Positions 1 to 9,539 are shown, counted from the stretch's first letter. The stretch is DNA of 64,000 nucleotides from Pyxidicoccus sp. MSG2 (GCF_026626705.1 NZ_JAPNKC010000001.1:124001-188000); one strand, 5' to 3'. The notes: generated by a model not told the origin, from the letters alone. Numbers and translations are program-made.

Positions 1-759
1 GCCGTCCTTGAAGTACTGGACCTCCAGCATCTGGTCGCCCCAGAGCATGGCCACCTGGAGCACCTTCGCCTCGGGGACCGGCATGGCCTCGGGAGGCAGG
101 GGCTCCTGGAGGTGCGGCGGCAGCGGCGGCTTCACCTTCGCCGTGGCCGCCGGAGTCACCGTCCGGGCCTGCTGGGCCGACGGGCCCACCTTGTTCGCCA
201 CCGGAGGCGCCACGGGGGGCACCACCGGAGTCACCGGCCGCTCCGTGCGCACGGAGACGCCAGACGCCGACGCCCCCATGCGGTTGCCGGAGACCGGCAT
301 CGGCACCGGCATGCGCGGCGGGTGCTGCACCGCAGGTGGTGTCACCACCTCCGGCACCGCCACCGGGGCGCGCTGAGTGAACGAGCCCTGGAAGGCCGCT
401 CCCGTCACCTTCGCGCCCGCGGGTGCACTGCGTACGGGCTCGGCTGCTCCGAAGAGCACCTCCACCCGGGTGCCACCCATCTTCAGGACATCCCCGGGTG
501 TGAGCGCCGTGGGGAGGACCAGTCGCTGGCCCCTCACCTCCGTGCCGCTCTCGCTGCCGAGGTCGATGGCCGTGACAGAGCCATCCTTGTCCACCTTGAG
601 CATCACGTGGAGATTGGAAACCCGCGGATCCTGAATCTTCACCGCCGCTTGGGCGCCCGACCCCACAATGACGCTCTCCGCTTCCGACACGGCCTCAACC
701 GTGGAGCCATCAGGCCCGGTGATTCGAAGCGTCAAGCCGTTGTTCTTCGCCGCCGCCAT
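1..759 (-). CDS. nfsG: FHA-domain protein of Nfs/Glt-type trafficking complex (NfsG-like), partial
   Basis: The first 253 codons are present; the 3' part lies beyond the window start. Residues about 8-105 look like an FHA fold, with conserved spacing around RVSNLHVML and DLGSESGTEVRG, so it probably binds phosphothreonine. A long Pro/Val/Ala linker follows (about 115-235), then a segment resembling the start of a second conserved domain (VAMLWGDQMLEVQYF). There is no signal peptide at the N-terminus, so the FHA part should be cytoplasmic. It is the last visible gene of the A-to-G run. FHA proteins occupy this place in both the nfs (NfsG) and glt (GltG/GltJ) systems. The symbol rests on gene order, not on a database match. 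Confidence 0.6.
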   Translation of the reverse strand, partial: MAAAKNNGLTLRITGPDGSTVEAVSEAESVIVGSGAQAAVKIQDPRVSNLHVMLKVDKDGSVTAIDLGSESGTEVRGQRLVLPTALTPGDVLKMGGTRVEVLFGAAEPVRSAPAGAKVTGAAFQGSFTQRAPVAVPEVVTPPAVQHPPRMPVPMPVSGNRMGASASGVSVRTERPVTPVVPPVAPPVANKVGPSAQQARTVTPAATAKVKPPLPPHLQEPLPPEAMPVPEAKVLQVAMLWGDQMLEVQYFKDG

Positions 760-812
760 GAGGATTCTTCCTTCTTCCCTTCCGCTCCCGAAAACGAACA
801 ACCGCCGCCGCC

Positions 813-1100
813 CTAGAGGTTATCGACTGACTTCTGCAACTCCGGATCGAAGTTCTCCCGGACCTTGATGAGGCTCTGGAAGTCCGACTTCTTGCGGTGG
901 AGCACGTACGAGCCTTCCGGCTTCGTCAGCTCGCCCTCCACCGCGACATCGGTGAAGTCGATCACCGTCTTCTTGCGGAAGACAGTGCGGTCCTCCTCCT
1001 GGATGACCTTCACCGAGTCCTTCGAGTTGTCCTGCGCCACCGCCACAGCCGGCGCCACCCACAGCCCCATCACCACCGCCACCGATGCCAGTCGCCTCAT
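813..1100 (-). CDS. nfsF: Small exported protein of the Nfs/Glt cluster (NfsF-like)
   Basis: This 95-residue protein has a clear signal peptide (basic start, hydrophobic stretch, cleavage near AVAVAQ) and a short charged mature part, so it is probably periplasmic. Two ATGs compete. The one at 1106 directly abuts a GGAGG Shine-Dalgarno sequence with no spacing, whereas the one at 1100 sits six bases from it, so 1100 is chosen. It lies between the TPR lipoprotein gene and the FHA gene, where nfs and glt loci carry a small F protein. I see no catalytic motif; the role is inferred from context only. Confidence 0.6.
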   Translation of the reverse strand: MRRLASVAVVMGLWVAPAVAVAQDNSKDSVKVIQEEDRTVFRKKTVIDFTDVAVEGELTKPEGSYVLHRKKSDFQSLIKVRENFDPELQKSVDNL

Positions 1101-1239
1101 ACCCATCCTCCAATCACTCCATCGGGTGAGACAGCGGGTCTTCCAACAGGTTCCCGCGGGTCCATTGCACAGCGCGATCCAAACCCAAGCCCCTGAATCC
1201 TAAGGAACTTGCCTGCCGCCTGCCATGTGCCGGCCCGGC

Positions 1240-1260
1240 AGGTGGAAAAAACTTCCACCT
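1240..1260. promoter_or_regulatory. Intercistronic hairpin
   Basis: A perfect 8-bp inverted repeat (AGGTGGAA with TTCCACCT) surrounds a five-base loop between the TPR lipoprotein gene and the small exported protein gene. On the minus (coding) strand it is followed by another GC palindrome rather than a T-tract. It is better read as an mRNA-processing or partial-termination element than as a full terminator. Confidence 0.45.
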
Positions 1261-1283
1261 CCTGACCGCCACAACTGCCGTCG

Positions 1284-2786
1284 CTACGGCGCCTGCGTGG
1301 GCGCTGGGGCCGCGCTCGGCGCGCCCGGGGCGTTCTGCGAGGGAGCGCCAGGCGCGGCGCTCGCGGGCACCTGGGCCCCCTCCTGAGCGGGCGCCGCCGT
1401 GTCACCGGAAGGTGACGCACCGTCTCCCGTGGGAGCCGCGCCCTCGGCGGACGGCTCGCCCTGAGCAGGAGCGGCGCCTTCAGCAGGCGCCTCGCCCTGC
1501 TCCTGCGGCAGCTGGTTGAGCAGGGAGCCACCGCCGCCGGTGGCCTCGTTCTTCTTCTCGCCCTCGGCGCCGGCCGCGGCGGGCGCCTCGGGAGGCGGAG
1601 CCTTGAGCATGTTCTGCAGGCCCTGCATCTTGGCGGTGATCATCTGGCGGTCCTGGTCCGTGGTGGACTGCAGGCCCTTGCAGCGGTCGAGGAAGGCGAT
1701 GGCCTTCTCCCAGCCCGCGCGGTCCGCGGCATACGCCCAGCCCGCGCCGCACACCGCCTCCGGCAGGTCCGAGCGCGAGGAGAGCACCTTCTCGAAAGTC
1801 TCTCCGGCGGCCAGGCCCTTCTTCGGGTCCGTCCCCTTCTGTCCGTCCAACGCCCACGCGAGGTAGAGGCGCGCCTCCGCGGAGTCGGGCTCGAGCTCCG
1901 TCACCTTGGTGAAGGAGCGCTCGGCGCCCGCGTAGTCGCGGTAGCTCAGCGCCATGGCGCCGAGGTTGAGGTAGCCCGGAGCGAACTTCTCGTCGAGCGA
2001 CACCGCCTTCTGGAACTGGGCGAGCGCGCGTGCGCGGTCCTCCAGCTTCAGGGAGATCATCCCGAGCAGGTTGTAGATGGCCGGGTCCTTCTCCGCGTGC
2101 TTCACGGCGGTGCCGGCCAGCAGCTCCGCGAGCCGGAACTGGCCGCGCGCATACGCCACCTGCGCCAGGTTCTTGTACGCCTCCGGGTTGTCCTTGCTGC
2201 GCACCAGCACGCGGCGGGCGGCGGCCTCGGACTCGTTCAGCTTCCCCGCCACGCGGTACGTAATCGACAGGCTGTTGAGCAGCGAGGCGTCGAACTCGCG
2301 GCCCGGCTGCTTCAGCGCCTTGTCGAGCACCGCAATCGCGTCATCGGCGCGCCCCTGGTTGCGGTGCATCACCGCCAGGTTGACGGCGGACGGCACGTGG
2401 CCCGGGTCCAGGAGGAGCACCTTCTCGTAGGCCACCCGCGCGTCGCCGGTGCGGCCCTGACGCTCGGCGATGACGCCCAGGTTGAACTGCGCGTTGAGGC
2501 TGCGCGGGTCCTTGGCGAGCGCCTTCTCGAAGCCCTGGCGTGCGCTGTCGAGGTCACCCGCCTCATAGGCCTGGAGCGCCGCGGCGAACAGCTCCGAGGA
2601 GGTGCCGTCCTTCGGCGCGGGCGCCTGCACCGGCTGCGGCGCGGGCGGAGCCTGCTCGGGCTTCTGGGCGGACGCGGCCGAGGGGGCCGGTGTCTCCGGA
2701 AGCACGGAGGGCTTCGTCTGGGGCCCCGACGCGCACGCGGCGGTGAAGGCCAGCGAGCCAGCGAGGAACGAGCGGAACCATTTCAT
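1284..2786 (-). CDS. nfsE: TPR-repeat outer-membrane lipoprotein (NfsE-like, paralogue of GltE/AglT)
   Basis: The protein has 500 residues. The ATG at 2786 (MKWFRSFLAGS) gives a compact lipoprotein signal with lipobox FTAAC; an upstream in-frame start would put extra residues before it. After a Pro/Ala-rich linker, residues about 75-390 form consecutive TPR units (patterns such as NAQFNLGVIAERQG and AYKNLAQVAYARGQF). The last 110 residues are low-complexity Ala/Pro/Glu. In the glt gliding system the homologous lipoprotein (AglT/GltE) works with the beta-barrel and giant TPR proteins; here it sits 47 bp after the giant TPR gene, so co-expression is likely. It probably acts at the inner face of the outer membrane. 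Confidence 0.7.
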   Translation of the reverse strand: MKWFRSFLAGSLAFTAACASGPQTKPSVLPETPAPSAASAQKPEQAPPAPQPVQAPAPKDGTSSELFAAALQAYEAGDLDSARQGFEKALAKDPRSLNAQFNLGVIAERQGRTGDARVAYEKVLLLDPGHVPSAVNLAVMHRNQGRADDAIAVLDKALKQPGREFDASLLNSLSITYRVAGKLNESEAAARRVLVRSKDNPEAYKNLAQVAYARGQFRLAELLAGTAVKHAEKDPAIYNLLGMISLKLEDRARALAQFQKAVSLDEKFAPGYLNLGAMALSYRDYAGAERSFTKVTELEPDSAEARLYLAWALDGQKGTDPKKGLAAGETFEKVLSSRSDLPEAVCGAGWAYAADRAGWEKAIAFLDRCKGLQSTTDQDRQMITAKMQGLQNMLKAPPPEAPAAAGAEGEKKNEATGGGGSLLNQLPQEQGEAPAEGAAPAQGEPSAEGAAPTGDGASPSGDTAAPAQEGAQVPASAAPGAPSQNAPGAPSAAPAPTQAP

Positions 2787-2833
2787 CTGCGTCTTCCCTG
2801 TCCCTGCATGAAAGAAGTTGAAGCGGTTGCGCG

Positions 2834-5800
2834 TCACGGCAGCACCTCCCCGAGCGAGGCGGTGGGCGCGGGCGCCTGCTCCTGCGTGGAGGGCGCCTGC
2901 TGGGCCGGGTCCGCGGGCGCGGCCTTTCCGGCCGGCTGCGCGGGCGTCCCGGGCTCCGTGGCCGCCGGAGCGGGCGTCACCGAGGCCTCGGCCGTGCCGT
3001 CCGGCGCACGCGCCAGGTCGGCGCGGGCCATGGAGTCACTGGTGCGGTACTCCACCGGCCGCACCTGCGCGTAGGAGCCGGGGCGGTAGCGGTTCACCTG
3101 GTCCTGCGCGGCCAGCGTCCACGGGCTGTAGACGCCCAGCTCGTAGGCCTTGTCGAGCGCCTTCTCCAGCGCCTCGGTGGCCTTGTCCTCCAGCGGCAGC
3201 GCCAGGTTCTCCAGCTCCCCGCGGTACATGGCGAGCTGGTCCTCGTCGAGCCCCTGCGGGTCCGGCGAGTCCATGATGTTCTTCGCGAAGTCCGCGTACG
3301 CGAGGCCGATGCGCGTGAGCGCCGCGATGCCCCACTCACCCGAGCCCGTGGCGAGCACCGCGAGGTACTCCTTCTCCACGCGCTGGATTTCCTTCTGCTT
3401 CGCGGTGAGGTCCCTGCGGATGGTCGTCACCCGCGAGAACTTGATGTCCGTGTAGCGCTTCCACGCCGGCTCCAGCGCCAGGAAGCGCACGTGGCCGTAG
3501 GCGTTGAGCACCGCCACGTCCTTGCGCGCGGCCTCGGGCAGCTTGTTCCAGGAGCGCACCAGCTCCGCCTGCACGCGCTCCTGCTCCCGCGCGTTCTTCA
3601 GTTGCTGGTACGCGAGCAGCTCGTGGTAGCGCGCCAGGTACAGCTGCGGCGCGGCGGCGCGCGAGTCGCGGCCGTACGTCTCCGCGAAGGAGCCGAAGGC
3701 CTTCGCCGCCTCGCTCCACTTCTTCTCCTTCTCCCAGACGTTGGCGATGGCGAAGGCCACCTGCGGCACGTCCTTGCGGTCCTTGAAGCGCGTGACGTAG
3801 GCGTTGTACGCGGACACGGCCTTCTGCGGCTCGCCCGCGCCCTCCCACCAGACGCCGGCGTTGAACTGCGCGTCCGCCACCCACGTCCCGGCCTCGTCCA
3901 CCAGCGCCTTGCGCTCGGCGGTGCGCTGAGCGCGCTTGGAGTCCGCGTCCTCCACGGCGCCCGGCACGTCGTCCCTCTTCGCCGTGGCCTTGCGCTCCTT
4001 CGCCTTCTTCGACTCGGCGTCGCGCGCCTTCATGGAGGCGTCGTACTCGGTGATGAAGGACTCGGCCATGGTGGCGGCCTTGCGGTACTCGGCCACCTTC
4101 TCGTAGAGGCCGGCCAGCGAGTAGCGCGCCTTCAGCTCGAAGTTGCTGCGCGGGTACTCCTTGAGGAAGCGCTCACCCGCTTCGATGCCCTTGTCGATTT
4201 CACCCGCCTCCTGCGCAATCACCATCACGTAGGTGAGCGCGCGGTCGGCGTTGTCCGACCTGGGGAACTCGGAGACGAACTTGAGGAACTCCTCGGCGGC
4301 CTTCTTCGGGTTCTTCTCCTTCTTGTAGACGACCTCGTCCACCCACTTGTAGTGGCTGCCCTCCACCACGCGGGAGACGCGGGTGGCGAAGTCCGTGCCG
4401 GGCTTGGACAGCCGCTTGTTGGCGAGGAACTTCCGCGACAGCGTGCTCAGCTCGAACCACTCCTCGCGGCTCTCGAGCACGTACATGGTGAGGTCGGCCG
4501 CGTCACGCGAGCGCCGCTCCTCGGGGTACTTCTCGATGATTTCGCCGAAGCGCCGGGCCGCGTCCACGAAGTGGCTGCGGTCGTAGAGGATGACGGCCGC
4601 CTGGTAGCGCAGGTCGATTTCGTCCTGCGTGTCCGGGTACAGCTTCACGTAGATGTCGCACGCAGAGACGAGGCGCTCCTCGAACTTCGTGAGCTTCTCC
4701 TCCTCACGCTCCTTCGCGTCGCGCTTGACGATCTTCTGCTTCGCGACGTCGCCCTTGTCCTTCTTCTCGTCGACCTTCTGGCCGTCCTTGAGGTCGCTCC
4801 TGGCAAGCTGACCCCGTTCAATCTTCACCAGCTTGTCGTAGGCGAGGATGGCGTTGTACGCGGCGCTCTTGCGGTAGGTCTCGTTGGAGACCTCGCGTGC
4901 CGTGTCGCGGTCCGGAATCTTGAACGCCACCACCGCGTCGTACTCGGCGGCGGCGGCCTGCCACTCCTCGAGGGCCCAGAGGATTTCCGCGTAGAAGAAG
5001 CGGATGTTGAAGGCGGAGTCCGCGACGAACTCCGGGTTGGAGCTGGAGGCGAACGCGTCCACGTACTGCTTGTAGATGTCGCGCGCGAGCCGGTAGGTCT
5101 CCACCTGGCGCGTCTTCTGCGCCTCCTGGTGGTACTCCGTCACCATGACGCGCATGGCCTCTTCGGTGACGTTGAAGGCGTTGCGCAGGACGGTGGCCTG
5201 CTTCTCGTTGGCCGTCCACCACTCGCCACCGGGGCTGTAGAGGTCCACCATCCGCTTCATTTCCTTGCGGACCTGCTGGCGCTGGCGGAGTCCCTCGTAG
5301 GCGCGGACGATGGCCTGCTGGTACTCGGGCGCGTTGGCGCCCATGGGCTCGTCGTCCACGAGCGTGCGGTAGGTGAGGATGGCGCTGTCGAAGTGGCCCG
5401 CGTCCACCAGGCCCGCGGCCGTCTTGGCGATGAGGCGGCCCTGCCGCTTCGTGGGAGCCTTCTGCTTGAAGTAGGTGATGGCCTCCTTCGGCTGGTCCAT
5501 CTGCACGTAGAAGACGGTGAGGTCGTTGAGCGCCTCGGTGCGCAGGTCGCCCAGCTCCTCCTTCTTCGAGGAGTAGTCCACCACCTCGTGGAGCTTCTTC
5601 AGGCCCTCCGCGTAGTCACCGGTGTTGTAGTCACACCAGGACAGCTTGTAGATGGCGTACGCGTAGATCTTCGGAACGCCGGAGTCGCGCGCCTTCTCGT
5701 AGTTCTGCTTGGCGGGGATGAGCTTGTTGTTCTCGAAGTAGTGGTTGCCGAGCTGGATGTACGCATCCGGCACGAACTCCGACTTCGGGAAGTCCTTGAT

Positions 5801-6502
5801 GAGCTCCTCGTAGCGGGCCACGGCGGCGTCGCGGCGGCCGAGCTCGTAGAGGTTGTAGCCCATGGAGAAGAGGATCTCGTCGCGCTGGGGGTACTTCGGG
5901 TACGCGCGGAGGATGTCCTCGTAGATGGCCATCGTCTCCGCGCGGTAGCGCTCGCTCTCCTTGTGGTCCTGCTGCGGCTCCGCGGCCTTCTCACCGCGCG
6001 CCACGGCGGCGTCGTACTTCTTCTCCGCCGCGAGGAAGCGGTCCATCTCCAGGCGGTAGAGGTACTGGGACTTCTCCCAGTACAACTCCGACAGGCGGCT
6101 GAGCATCTCCGCCTTCTGCATGTTGTCGTCGTGCAGCTTGGAGACGAGGCGCTTGAGGGCCTCAATCGCCTCGTCGCGCTTCTTGTCCGCGAGCGCGTCC
6201 TTCTTCGAGTCCGCGATGCGGGGGATGTCCGCGAACTTCGCCGTGGCGGGCTTCACCCGCGCGGGGCCCTTGCGCACGTCCTCGGGCGCCACGCCGGGCG
6301 GAGGGGCCTTGGCCTCCTCCTGCTTCGCGGCCTTCTTGTCGGACGCCTTGCCCTTCTCCCGAGCACCCGGGGTCTTCGACGCCGACGCCGAGGCGGGCTT
6401 CTTCACCGCCCTGCGGGCCGGCGATTCCGCCGCCTCTCCCACCCCACCGGCGGCGAGCGCGACACCTACCGCCAGCGCACCGAAACGAAGAACCACCTTC
6501 AT
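2834..6502 (-). CDS. nfsD: Giant TPR periplasmic protein (NfsD-like, paralogue of GltD/AgmU)
   Basis: This 1222-residue protein starts with a signal peptide (VLRFGALAVGVALAAGG) and a Lys/Ala-rich linker, and then consists almost wholly of TPR/Sel1-like helical repeats. Examples are AVARYEELIKDFPKSEFVP and ARRFGEIIEKYPEERRSRD. A charged Lys/Glu segment lies near residues 590-620 and a Pro/Ala tail at the end. AgmU/GltD of M. xanthus gliding, and its spore-coat paralogue NfsD, are TPR proteins of about this size. A good GGAG ribosome-binding site precedes the ATG. It is separated from the upstream C gene by 250 bp, unlike the tight A-B-C spacing, so it may have an extra promoter. Confidence 0.75.
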   Translation of the reverse strand: MKVVLRFGALAVGVALAAGGVGEAAESPARRAVKKPASASASKTPGAREKGKASDKKAAKQEEAKAPPPGVAPEDVRKGPARVKPATAKFADIPRIADSKKDALADKKRDEAIEALKRLVSKLHDDNMQKAEMLSRLSELYWEKSQYLYRLEMDRFLAAEKKYDAAVARGEKAAEPQQDHKESERYRAETMAIYEDILRAYPKYPQRDEILFSMGYNLYELGRRDAAVARYEELIKDFPKSEFVPDAYIQLGNHYFENNKLIPAKQNYEKARDSGVPKIYAYAIYKLSWCDYNTGDYAEGLKKLHEVVDYSSKKEELGDLRTEALNDLTVFYVQMDQPKEAITYFKQKAPTKRQGRLIAKTAAGLVDAGHFDSAILTYRTLVDDEPMGANAPEYQQAIVRAYEGLRQRQQVRKEMKRMVDLYSPGGEWWTANEKQATVLRNAFNVTEEAMRVMVTEYHQEAQKTRQVETYRLARDIYKQYVDAFASSSNPEFVADSAFNIRFFYAEILWALEEWQAAAAEYDAVVAFKIPDRDTAREVSNETYRKSAAYNAILAYDKLVKIERGQLARSDLKDGQKVDEKKDKGDVAKQKIVKRDAKEREEEKLTKFEERLVSACDIYVKLYPDTQDEIDLRYQAAVILYDRSHFVDAARRFGEIIEKYPEERRSRDAADLTMYVLESREEWFELSTLSRKFLANKRLSKPGTDFATRVSRVVEGSHYKWVDEVVYKKEKNPKKAAEEFLKFVSEFPRSDNADRALTYVMVIAQEAGEIDKGIEAGERFLKEYPRSNFELKARYSLAGLYEKVAEYRKAATMAESFITEYDASMKARDAESKKAKERKATAKRDDVPGAVEDADSKRAQRTAERKALVDEAGTWVADAQFNAGVWWEGAGEPQKAVSAYNAYVTRFKDRKDVPQVAFAIANVWEKEKKWSEAAKAFGSFAETYGRDSRAAAPQLYLARYHELLAYQQLKNAREQERVQAELVRSWNKLPEAARKDVAVLNAYGHVRFLALEPAWKRYTDIKFSRVTTIRRDLTAKQKEIQRVEKEYLAVLATGSGEWGIAALTRIGLAYADFAKNIMDSPDPQGLDEDQLAMYRGELENLALPLEDKATEALEKALDKAYELGVYSPWTLAAQDQVNRYRPGSYAQVRPVEYRTSDSMARADLARAPDGTAEASVTPAPAATEPGTPAQPAGKAAPADPAQQAPSTQEQAPAPTASLGEVLP

Positions 6503-6672
6503 GCGAGCTCCTGCCGTGAAGCCGACCCGGCAACCGGGCGATCAGACACCCATTGACGAGGGACGACGGAAAGTAGACGCGCCCTCCCAGAATGAGAAGT
6601 GGCGTGGAACGACTCTTGCGGCCCGTAACTCATTGTCTGGCAATAGCTTCTTCCAGTGCCCGACAACGACGA

Positions 6673-6715
6673 AGGGGGCGGCCCCGGCGCCAACTGCGCG
6701 CGGAGGCGGCCCCCT
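6673..6715. promoter_or_regulatory. GC-rich hairpin in the nfsC-nfsD gap
   Basis: Eleven paired positions with one mismatch (AGGGGG with CCCCCT as the outer part) surround a loop in the 250-bp gap between the C and D genes. No T-run follows on the coding strand. It could attenuate transcription or mark an mRNA-processing point that changes the ratio of A-B-C to D-E-F-G products. Confidence 0.35.
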
Positions 6716-6753
6716 CGTGGGTACGACCGTGGGCGACAGCGGCCCATGTGTGT

Positions 6754-8301
6754 CTATTGTTGCTGCTGCGTGGATTCTGCCGTCTTCGCCGGGCAGCCGC
6801 GCTTCAGCGTGTATTGATAGTAACCAATCTCGTCGATCCAGAACTCGCCCTGGAACTTCCAGTAGTTGTAGTTCGCGCCCGGCATCTTCGGCCGGTAGAG
6901 CGACTGGCGCGTCAGCAGCGCCTTCTGGTCCACGCCGGCCTGGAGCAGGTCCTTCTCGTCCAGCGCCGTCTGCACGCGGATGATTTCGGCCTGGTCGGAG
7001 AAGGTGCGCAGGTTGTCCGCCGCCTCGCGGATGCGGCTCTTGGCCAGGGTGCCGCCGACCTGGAGCAGCGTGCCGCGAATCTCCTCGAGCGAGCCCATCG
7101 TCTGGGCCGCCATGGGCGAGCCGCGCCAGCCGCCGCCGCTGAGCGTGCGCTTCTCCTGGTCCACCTGGTCCAGCATCCGCATCACCTCGCGGATGCGCTC
7201 GTTGTTGCGCAGCCACAGGTACACCGGGCGCGGCAGCCGGCGGTTCTCCGCGGCCACCAGGTTGTAGGCCTGCACCAGCTGCACGTCGTCGCCGGTGAAC
7301 GGGTCGAGCTGCTTCGCCATGGGGCCGTAGAGCTCGTCGAAGGCCGCCAGCGTGGTCTTCACCTCGTCGTAGAGACAGGAGTAGTAGTAGACGGTCGCCT
7401 TCAGAATCCACGACTCGGGCTGGAAGGCGCCCTCGAACTGGGGCGCGTGGAGCGCCTGGAGGCTGCCCAGCGCGCCGCCGAAGTCCTCGTTCTGGAAGCG
7501 CGCGAAGCCGTTCTCGAAGAGGGCCTGGTCCCAGTAGCGAGCGTAGCGGGGCACGCGCTCGTAGGCGGCGGTGGCCTCCGCCTGCTCGCCGCGGCGGTAG
7601 TGCAGCCGGCCCAGGCTGAGCAGCGCCAGGTGCTGGGTGGGCTTGAGCTCCACCTGCGGCTCCTTCGCGGACAGCACCGCGTTGAAGGCGGACAGGGCCT
7701 CCTTGTCCAGCGCGTCGCCCTCACCGGGACGGCCGGGGAAACGCGGGTCCGACAGGACGACGCCGAGCAGGTAGCGCGCCTTGGCGTAGACGCGGCTGTC
7801 CTTCGGGACGGCCTCGAGCAACTGGCGCGCCTCCTCGAAGCGGCCCTTGCGCTGGCTCACCGTGCCCACCAGGTAGTTGATGCGGGCGAGCACCTCCTTG
7901 GGCAGCGTCACCCACCTGTCGCGCACCTCGTCGGTGTACGCCTGGTTGAGGATGCTGGGGATGAGGTTCTGCTCGTCCAATTGCTGCTGCATGTCGACGA
8001 GCCCCTCCACCGCCTTGAGGTACGAGGGGTGCGAGGGCCCGGCGTTGACGATGGCCGCGTAGGAGATGAAGGCGGAGACGGGCAGGCCCTTCTTCGCGAG
8101 CGACTGCGCGAGGAAGTACTCCGACTTGCCCTTCACGTCGGCGTCGGCGGCGCCCTCGGAGAGCTGGAAGAAGAGGGGCGCGGCGGTGTCGAAGTCGCCG
8201 GCGTTGAAGGCGGCCAGCGCGCGGTTGTAACCGCCCACGTCCTGCTGGGCGAACACCGCGAGCGGCGCCAGGACGACGAAGAAGCTGAGCAGTCGTTTCA
8301 T
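6754..8301 (-). CDS. nfsC: Exported TPR-containing protein (NfsC-like)
   Basis: The protein has 515 residues and a typical signal peptide (MKRLLSFFVVLAPLAVFAQ), followed by helical repeats with TPR character (YNRALAAFNAGDFDTAAPLF, SLGRLHYRRGEQAEATAAYE). An in-frame ATG at 8319 would add six residues. The 8301 start has a GAAGG sequence about eleven bases upstream, while the 8319 start has no purine-rich site, so 8301 is preferred, though not firmly. The gene is tightly spaced after the B barrel gene. NfsC/GltC act in the periplasm or outer membrane with the A and B barrels. The protein ends with a short Gln-rich tail. Confidence 0.65.
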   Translation of the reverse strand: MKRLLSFFVVLAPLAVFAQQDVGGYNRALAAFNAGDFDTAAPLFFQLSEGAADADVKGKSEYFLAQSLAKKGLPVSAFISYAAIVNAGPSHPSYLKAVEGLVDMQQQLDEQNLIPSILNQAYTDEVRDRWVTLPKEVLARINYLVGTVSQRKGRFEEARQLLEAVPKDSRVYAKARYLLGVVLSDPRFPGRPGEGDALDKEALSAFNAVLSAKEPQVELKPTQHLALLSLGRLHYRRGEQAEATAAYERVPRYARYWDQALFENGFARFQNEDFGGALGSLQALHAPQFEGAFQPESWILKATVYYYSCLYDEVKTTLAAFDELYGPMAKQLDPFTGDDVQLVQAYNLVAAENRRLPRPVYLWLRNNERIREVMRMLDQVDQEKRTLSGGGWRGSPMAAQTMGSLEEIRGTLLQVGGTLAKSRIREAADNLRTFSDQAEIIRVQTALDEKDLLQAGVDQKALLTRQSLYRPKMPGANYNYWKFQGEFWIDEIGYYQYTLKRGCPAKTAESTQQQQ

Positions 8302-8324
8302 GGCGAGGAGTGCCTTCATGTGCG

Positions 8325-9527
8325 TCAGAAGAGGATGGAGAAGCCGGCGTAGAAGCTGATGTTGTTGAGGACGTCCGAGGACGGCTCGGCCACCAGGTCC
8401 CGGCCCAGGATGATGTCCTCGCGGTAGTTCTTCTTCGTCTTCGGGTCCACGCCGTCGAACTTCTCGTACTTGCAGCTGCCGCTGAGCTGCAGCGTGGCGA
8501 AGTCCTGGTTGCCCGCGCGCGCGGCCTCCAGCGCCTCGAAGTCCGCCAGGTTGCAGCCGTCCACCTTGTCCACGCGGGCGGTGTAGATGAGGTCTCTCAC
8601 CTCCATGCGCAGCGCGTAGTTCTCGCCGAACTGGAGGCGGAAGCCGCCGCCCACCGAGCCGAGGAACTTGGTGCCGGTGTCACCGAAGCGGGCCGGCACG
8701 GTGAAGCGCTCGCCGTCCACCTCGTTCGCCACTTCCGGGCGGATGAGGTGGCGCGTGGAGCCCACGCCCGCACCGCCGCTGAGCACCACGCTGAACTGGG
8801 CCAGCGAGTCGTTGAGGAAGGCGAACTTGCCGTAGAGCGGCGTCACCTCCACGCCCGCCTGCGCGCCCCACACCAGCAAGAGCGAAGAGGCCGCCTGCGC
8901 CTGCTCGCGGACCTTGTCGATGAGCTCGAGGTTGAAGTCGCTCTCGTTCGAGTACCAGTTGTACTGGCCCATCAGCTGGAACGCGAAGTTCTCCTGCAGG
9001 TGGTAGATGTACTGGAGCGCCGAGCCGGCGTGGTTGGTGTACTTGCCGTTCACCTGCACCGTGGCCGGGAAGAACGCGAACTCGTGGTGGCCCTCGTCCG
9101 CGAAGCGCTTCTTCTGGACGATGTGCACCGACACGTTCGGGTCGTAGAGCGGCGCGCCGTGCACCAGGCGCTGCTGCTGGGCCTCGGTGGTGCGCGGGGC
9201 CTCGGCGGCCAGCACGGGCGCGTCCTCCGGCGTGGCGGGCGCGTCCGGCTGCGTGGGCTGGGGCTCGGCCACCACGGGCGCCTCTTCCGGGGAGGCGGGC
9301 GCCGGGGCCTCGGCCGCGGTGTCGGACTCCGGAGCCTCTTCCGGGGCCTCCTGGGGCACGACGGGCTCGGGCCGGGACGTGGGCGCGGAGGGAGCCTCCG
9401 GCTTCGGCTGGGCCTGGGCGGGCGGCGGCGGCACGGACGTCTCGGCGCCGGGCGCGGGCACGTTCGCCTGCGCGAGCGCGAGGGCCGGGGCGGCGACGAG
9501 GAGCGCGAGGGAGAAGATGGGTCGCAT
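8325..9527 (-). CDS. nfsB: Outer-membrane beta-barrel protein (NfsB-like)
   Basis: This 400-residue protein has a signal peptide cleaved near ALALAQA, then about 90 residues of Pro/Glu/Ala low-complexity linker. Beyond residue 120 come alternating amphipathic strands (FAFQLMGQYNWYSN, SFYAGFSILF). It ends in an aromatic residue, the usual signal for insertion by the BAM complex. Charged loops and glycines between strands fit a porin-like barrel. It sits 12 bp after the A gene. In glt/nfs systems, A and B are paralogous integral outer-membrane proteins that hold C and D at the envelope. Confidence 0.65.
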   Translation of the reverse strand: MRPIFSLALLVAAPALALAQANVPAPGAETSVPPPPAQAQPKPEAPSAPTSRPEPVVPQEAPEEAPESDTAAEAPAPASPEEAPVVAEPQPTQPDAPATPEDAPVLAAEAPRTTEAQQQRLVHGAPLYDPNVSVHIVQKKRFADEGHHEFAFFPATVQVNGKYTNHAGSALQYIYHLQENFAFQLMGQYNWYSNESDFNLELIDKVREQAQAASSLLLVWGAQAGVEVTPLYGKFAFLNDSLAQFSVVLSGGAGVGSTRHLIRPEVANEVDGERFTVPARFGDTGTKFLGSVGGGFRLQFGENYALRMEVRDLIYTARVDKVDGCNLADFEALEAARAGNQDFATLQLSGSCKYEKFDGVDPKTKKNYREDIILGRDLVAEPSSDVLNNISFYAGFSILF

Positions 9528-9539
9528 AGTCAGGAGGAC

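Noticed and set aside
3491-6556. A 1021-codon open frame antisense to the giant TPR gene, and similar long antisense frames elsewhere (for example 16.6-18.5 kb, 18.1-20.8 kb, 22.5-24.7 kb, 39-41.1 kb, 48.6-50.6 kb)
   Set aside because: These follow from the very GC-rich third codon positions of the real genes. Their products are Arg/Leu/Val/His-rich without motifs and have no ribosome-binding sites.
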